A stretch of DNA of 7,364 nt from Scatosoma sp045128055 (GTDB lineage Bacteria > Bacillota > Clostridia > Christensenellales > Borkfalkiaceae). Every line of letters begins with the position of its first letter. The stretch's first letter is position 1. The stretch lies in assembly GCA_045128055.1 (NCBI GenBank), contig JBGVRC010000021.1, positions 1 to 7,364 on the forward strand, given 5' to 3'. The notes beneath the pieces were generated by a model that did not search any database, was not told the DNA's origin, and worked only from the letters and a program-made list of their open reading frames with translations. Shown here one piece after another: positions 5,941 through 7,364 of this stretch. Position numbers and translations under genes: made by a program.

Positions 5941-7254
5941 ATGGCAAATCCCCTTATTGCGTTGGTGGGAAGACCCAACGTAGGCAAAAGTACCTTTTTT
6001 AACAAAGTAGCGGGCAGGAAAATTTCGATTACCGAAGACAGACCGGGCGTTACGCGCGATAGACTGTACACGGACGCTACGTGGCGGGACAAGCATTTCA
6101 CAATGGTGGATACGGGCGGTATCGAATTAAAGTCCGAAGATATTATGTGGAAAGAGATAGCGAAACAAGCGGAAGTCGCGATTGATACGGCGGACGTTAT
6201 TTTGTTTTTAACGGACGGCAAGGACGGCTTGCACCCGTCCGATTACGACGTTGCCGATATTTTGCGCCGCAGTAAAAAACCCGTCATTCTCGTGGTCAAT
6301 AAAATTGATAATTACTCGCCCGAACAGATTTTCGAGTTCTATTCGCTGGGGCTTGGCGAGCCGTTTGCTATTTCTGCGGAACATTCGCAGGGGATAGGCG
6401 ACGTTTTGGACGAAGCGATCCAATATTTCCCCGACGGCACGAAAGAGCCCGTGCAATCGCTGAAAATTGCCGTTGTGGGTAAGCCCAACGCAGGGAAATC
6501 CAGCTTGGTGAATAAAATTTTAGGCAGCGAAAGAAGCATTGTTACGCCTATGGCGGGGACGACGCGTGACGCGATTGATACCTTGTTCTATCGTGGCGAT
6601 AAAGCGTACACCATTATCGATACGGCGGGTATCCGCAAGAAAAAGAGCGTGGACGACGACGTGGAATATTACAGCAATATGCGCGCGTTTGACGCGGTGC
6701 GCCGCAGCGACGTTTGCTTGCTTGTCGTGGACAGCGCGGAAGGTTTGACGGAGCAGGACGTAAAGATTATCGGCTACGTACACGAACAGGGCAAACCGTC
6801 CGTTATCGTGATGAACAAGTGGGATTTGGTGGAAAAGGACACGCACACCGTCAACCGCTTTGAAGAACAGTTGAAAGAAGATTTGAAATTTATGGATTAT
6901 TATAAATCCATTTATATCTCGGCAAAAACGGGGCAACGCGTGGAAAAGATGTTGTCGGCTGTGGACGAAGTGTACGCAAACGCTTGTTTCAGAGTGCCTA
7001 CGGGCGAGCTGAACGACTTGATCGGGGACGCGGTGCGCTTGCAAGAACCGCCTTCCTATCAGGGCAGAAGAATGCGCGTATTTTTCTCGTCGCAGGTGGG
7101 GATTTGTCCGCCGTTGTTCGTGTTGCACGTCAATTCGGAAGATTTGTTGCACTTCTCCTATCAGCGGTATTTGGAAAACACCATTCGCCGCGCCTACGAC
7201 TTCACGGGTACGCCCATTAAGATAGTCGTTCGCGAGAAAAAGGACGAAGATTAA
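5941..7254 (+). CDS. der: Ribosome assembly GTPase Der (EngA)
   Basis: Der is an essential tandem-domain GTPase that acts in 50S ribosomal subunit maturation. Both G domains are intact. The first has GRPNVGKS (10-17), Thr38 in the switch region, DTGG (57-60), NKID (120-123) and SAE (145-147). The second has GKPNAGKS (180-187), TTRD (207-210), DTAG (227-230), NKWD (292-295) and SAK (327-329). The KH-like RNA-binding domain covers about 350-435, ending in a short charged tail. At 437 residues it matches the usual Bacillota length. AAGGAG at 5927-5932, beginning right after the upstream stop codon and eight bases before ATG, fixes the start. It is the last gene in the window; no T-tract terminator is visible after it. 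Confidence 0.97.
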   Translation: MANPLIALVGRPNVGKSTFFNKVAGRKISITEDRPGVTRDRLYTDATWRDKHFTMVDTGGIELKSEDIMWKEIAKQAEVAIDTADVILFLTDGKDGLHPSDYDVADILRRSKKPVILVVNKIDNYSPEQIFEFYSLGLGEPFAISAEHSQGIGDVLDEAIQYFPDGTKEPVQSLKIAVVGKPNAGKSSLVNKILGSERSIVTPMAGTTRDAIDTLFYRGDKAYTIIDTAGIRKKKSVDDDVEYYSNMRAFDAVRRSDVCLLVVDSAEGLTEQDVKIIGYVHEQGKPSVIVMNKWDLVEKDTHTVNRFEEQLKEDLKFMDYYKSIYISAKTGQRVEKMLSAVDEVYANACFRVPTGELNDLIGDAVRLQEPPSYQGRRMRVFFSSQVGICPPLFVLHVNSEDLLHFSYQRYLENTIRRAYDFTGTPIKIVVREKKDED

Positions 7255-7264
7255 AAGCACGTAT

Positions 7265-7363
7265 ATGCGTCGCATTTCAGCGTTGTAGCTCCGTGCCCAC
7301 TCAGTCACGTACGTCTATGTACGCTCCTTCGTGGGTACTCGCTACGCCTTGAACTGCTCGCAT
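7265..7363. repeat. Long imperfect palindrome downstream of der
   Basis: Six paired blocks nest around one centre near 7314-7316: ATGCG 7265-7269 with CGCAT 7359-7363; GCA 7272-7274 with TGC 7355-7357; TTCA 7276-7279 with TGAA 7350-7353; GTAGC 7285-7289 with GCTAC 7341-7345; GTGCCCAC 7293-7300 with GTGGGTAC 7331-7338 (one G-T pair); CGTAC 7308-7312 with GTACG 7319-7323. The loop is GTCTAT. Small, mostly symmetric internal loops separate the blocks. There is no T-tract, so it is not a standard terminator. It resembles REP/BIME-like or MITE-like intergenic elements. The element may continue beyond the window edge, and copy number cannot be judged from one copy. Confidence 0.75.
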
Positions 7364-7364
7364 C

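Noticed and set aside
6520..7308. Long minus-strand open frame opposite der (262 codons) starting inside the terminal palindrome
   Set aside because: It mirrors the der coding frame, has no recognisable domain, and its composition is what antisense of a GC-balanced gene gives. der itself is unmistakable.
7301..7363. Minus-strand frame of 20 codons open from the window edge, ending at TGA (7303-7301)
   Set aside because: It coincides with the palindrome and could be the tail of an unseen gene, but nothing inside the window supports coding.
7265..7363. Integron attC site as an explanation of the palindrome
   Set aside because: The outer arms lack the RYYYAAC/GTTRRRY core sites, and no integrase or cassette-like gene is nearby.
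7255..7364. Intrinsic terminator after der
   Set aside because: The strong inverted repeat there has no following T-tract within the window, so it is listed as a repeat rather than a terminator.
1..7364. CRISPR arrays, tRNA/rRNA genes, insertion sequences, defence or phage genes
   Set aside because: Apart from about 290 intergenic bases, the window is filled by conserved housekeeping genes and one transporter component. No direct-repeat array, tRNA-like fold or transposase pattern is visible.

Overview
The window reads as a compact, ordinary stretch of a Bacillota genome, most likely an uncultured member of class Clostridia. Three things point there. The lspA - S4/RluA pseudouridine synthase order is typical of low-GC Gram-positives. 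The PDZ/radical-SAM/DUF512 protein directly upstream of der is a characteristic clostridial pairing. The Lgt carries the cysteine-rich GRxGCxxAGCC variant motif that I associate with Clostridia and relatives. Base composition looks balanced, and strong AAGGAG-type ribosome binding sites precede lgt, pncB and der. Genus-level placement cannot be made from what is here.

Layout: all genes lie on the + strand. Bases 1-411 hold the 3' part of an integral-membrane protein that looks like a folate-family ECF transporter S component. A strong intrinsic terminator follows, and a near-consensus extended -10 promoter starts inside that terminator's own 3' arm. From this promoter (start expected near 484) runs a tightly packed run of six genes: lgt, a nicotinate phosphoribosyltransferase (pncB type), lspA, an RluA-family pseudouridine synthase, a DUF512/radical-SAM protein and der. 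Gaps are 46, 2, -8, 18 and 14 bases, so they could form one transcription unit. The last 110 bases hold no gene but contain a long imperfect palindrome of about 99 bases.

How the genes work together: Lgt and LspA are consecutive enzymes of lipoprotein maturation, lipidation of the lipobox cysteine followed by signal peptide cleavage. Between them sits an NAD-salvage enzyme with no mechanistic link to lipoproteins. The distal half concerns RNA and ribosomes: rRNA pseudouridylation, the double GTPase Der needed for 50S assembly, and the DUF512 protein, whose reaction I do not know.

I see no previously undescribed multi-gene system. The points most worth a second look are the terminal palindrome (possible dispersed or tandem repeat), the terminator/promoter overlap with a 5'-terminal stem-loop ahead of lgt, and the substituted active-site motif of Lgt.
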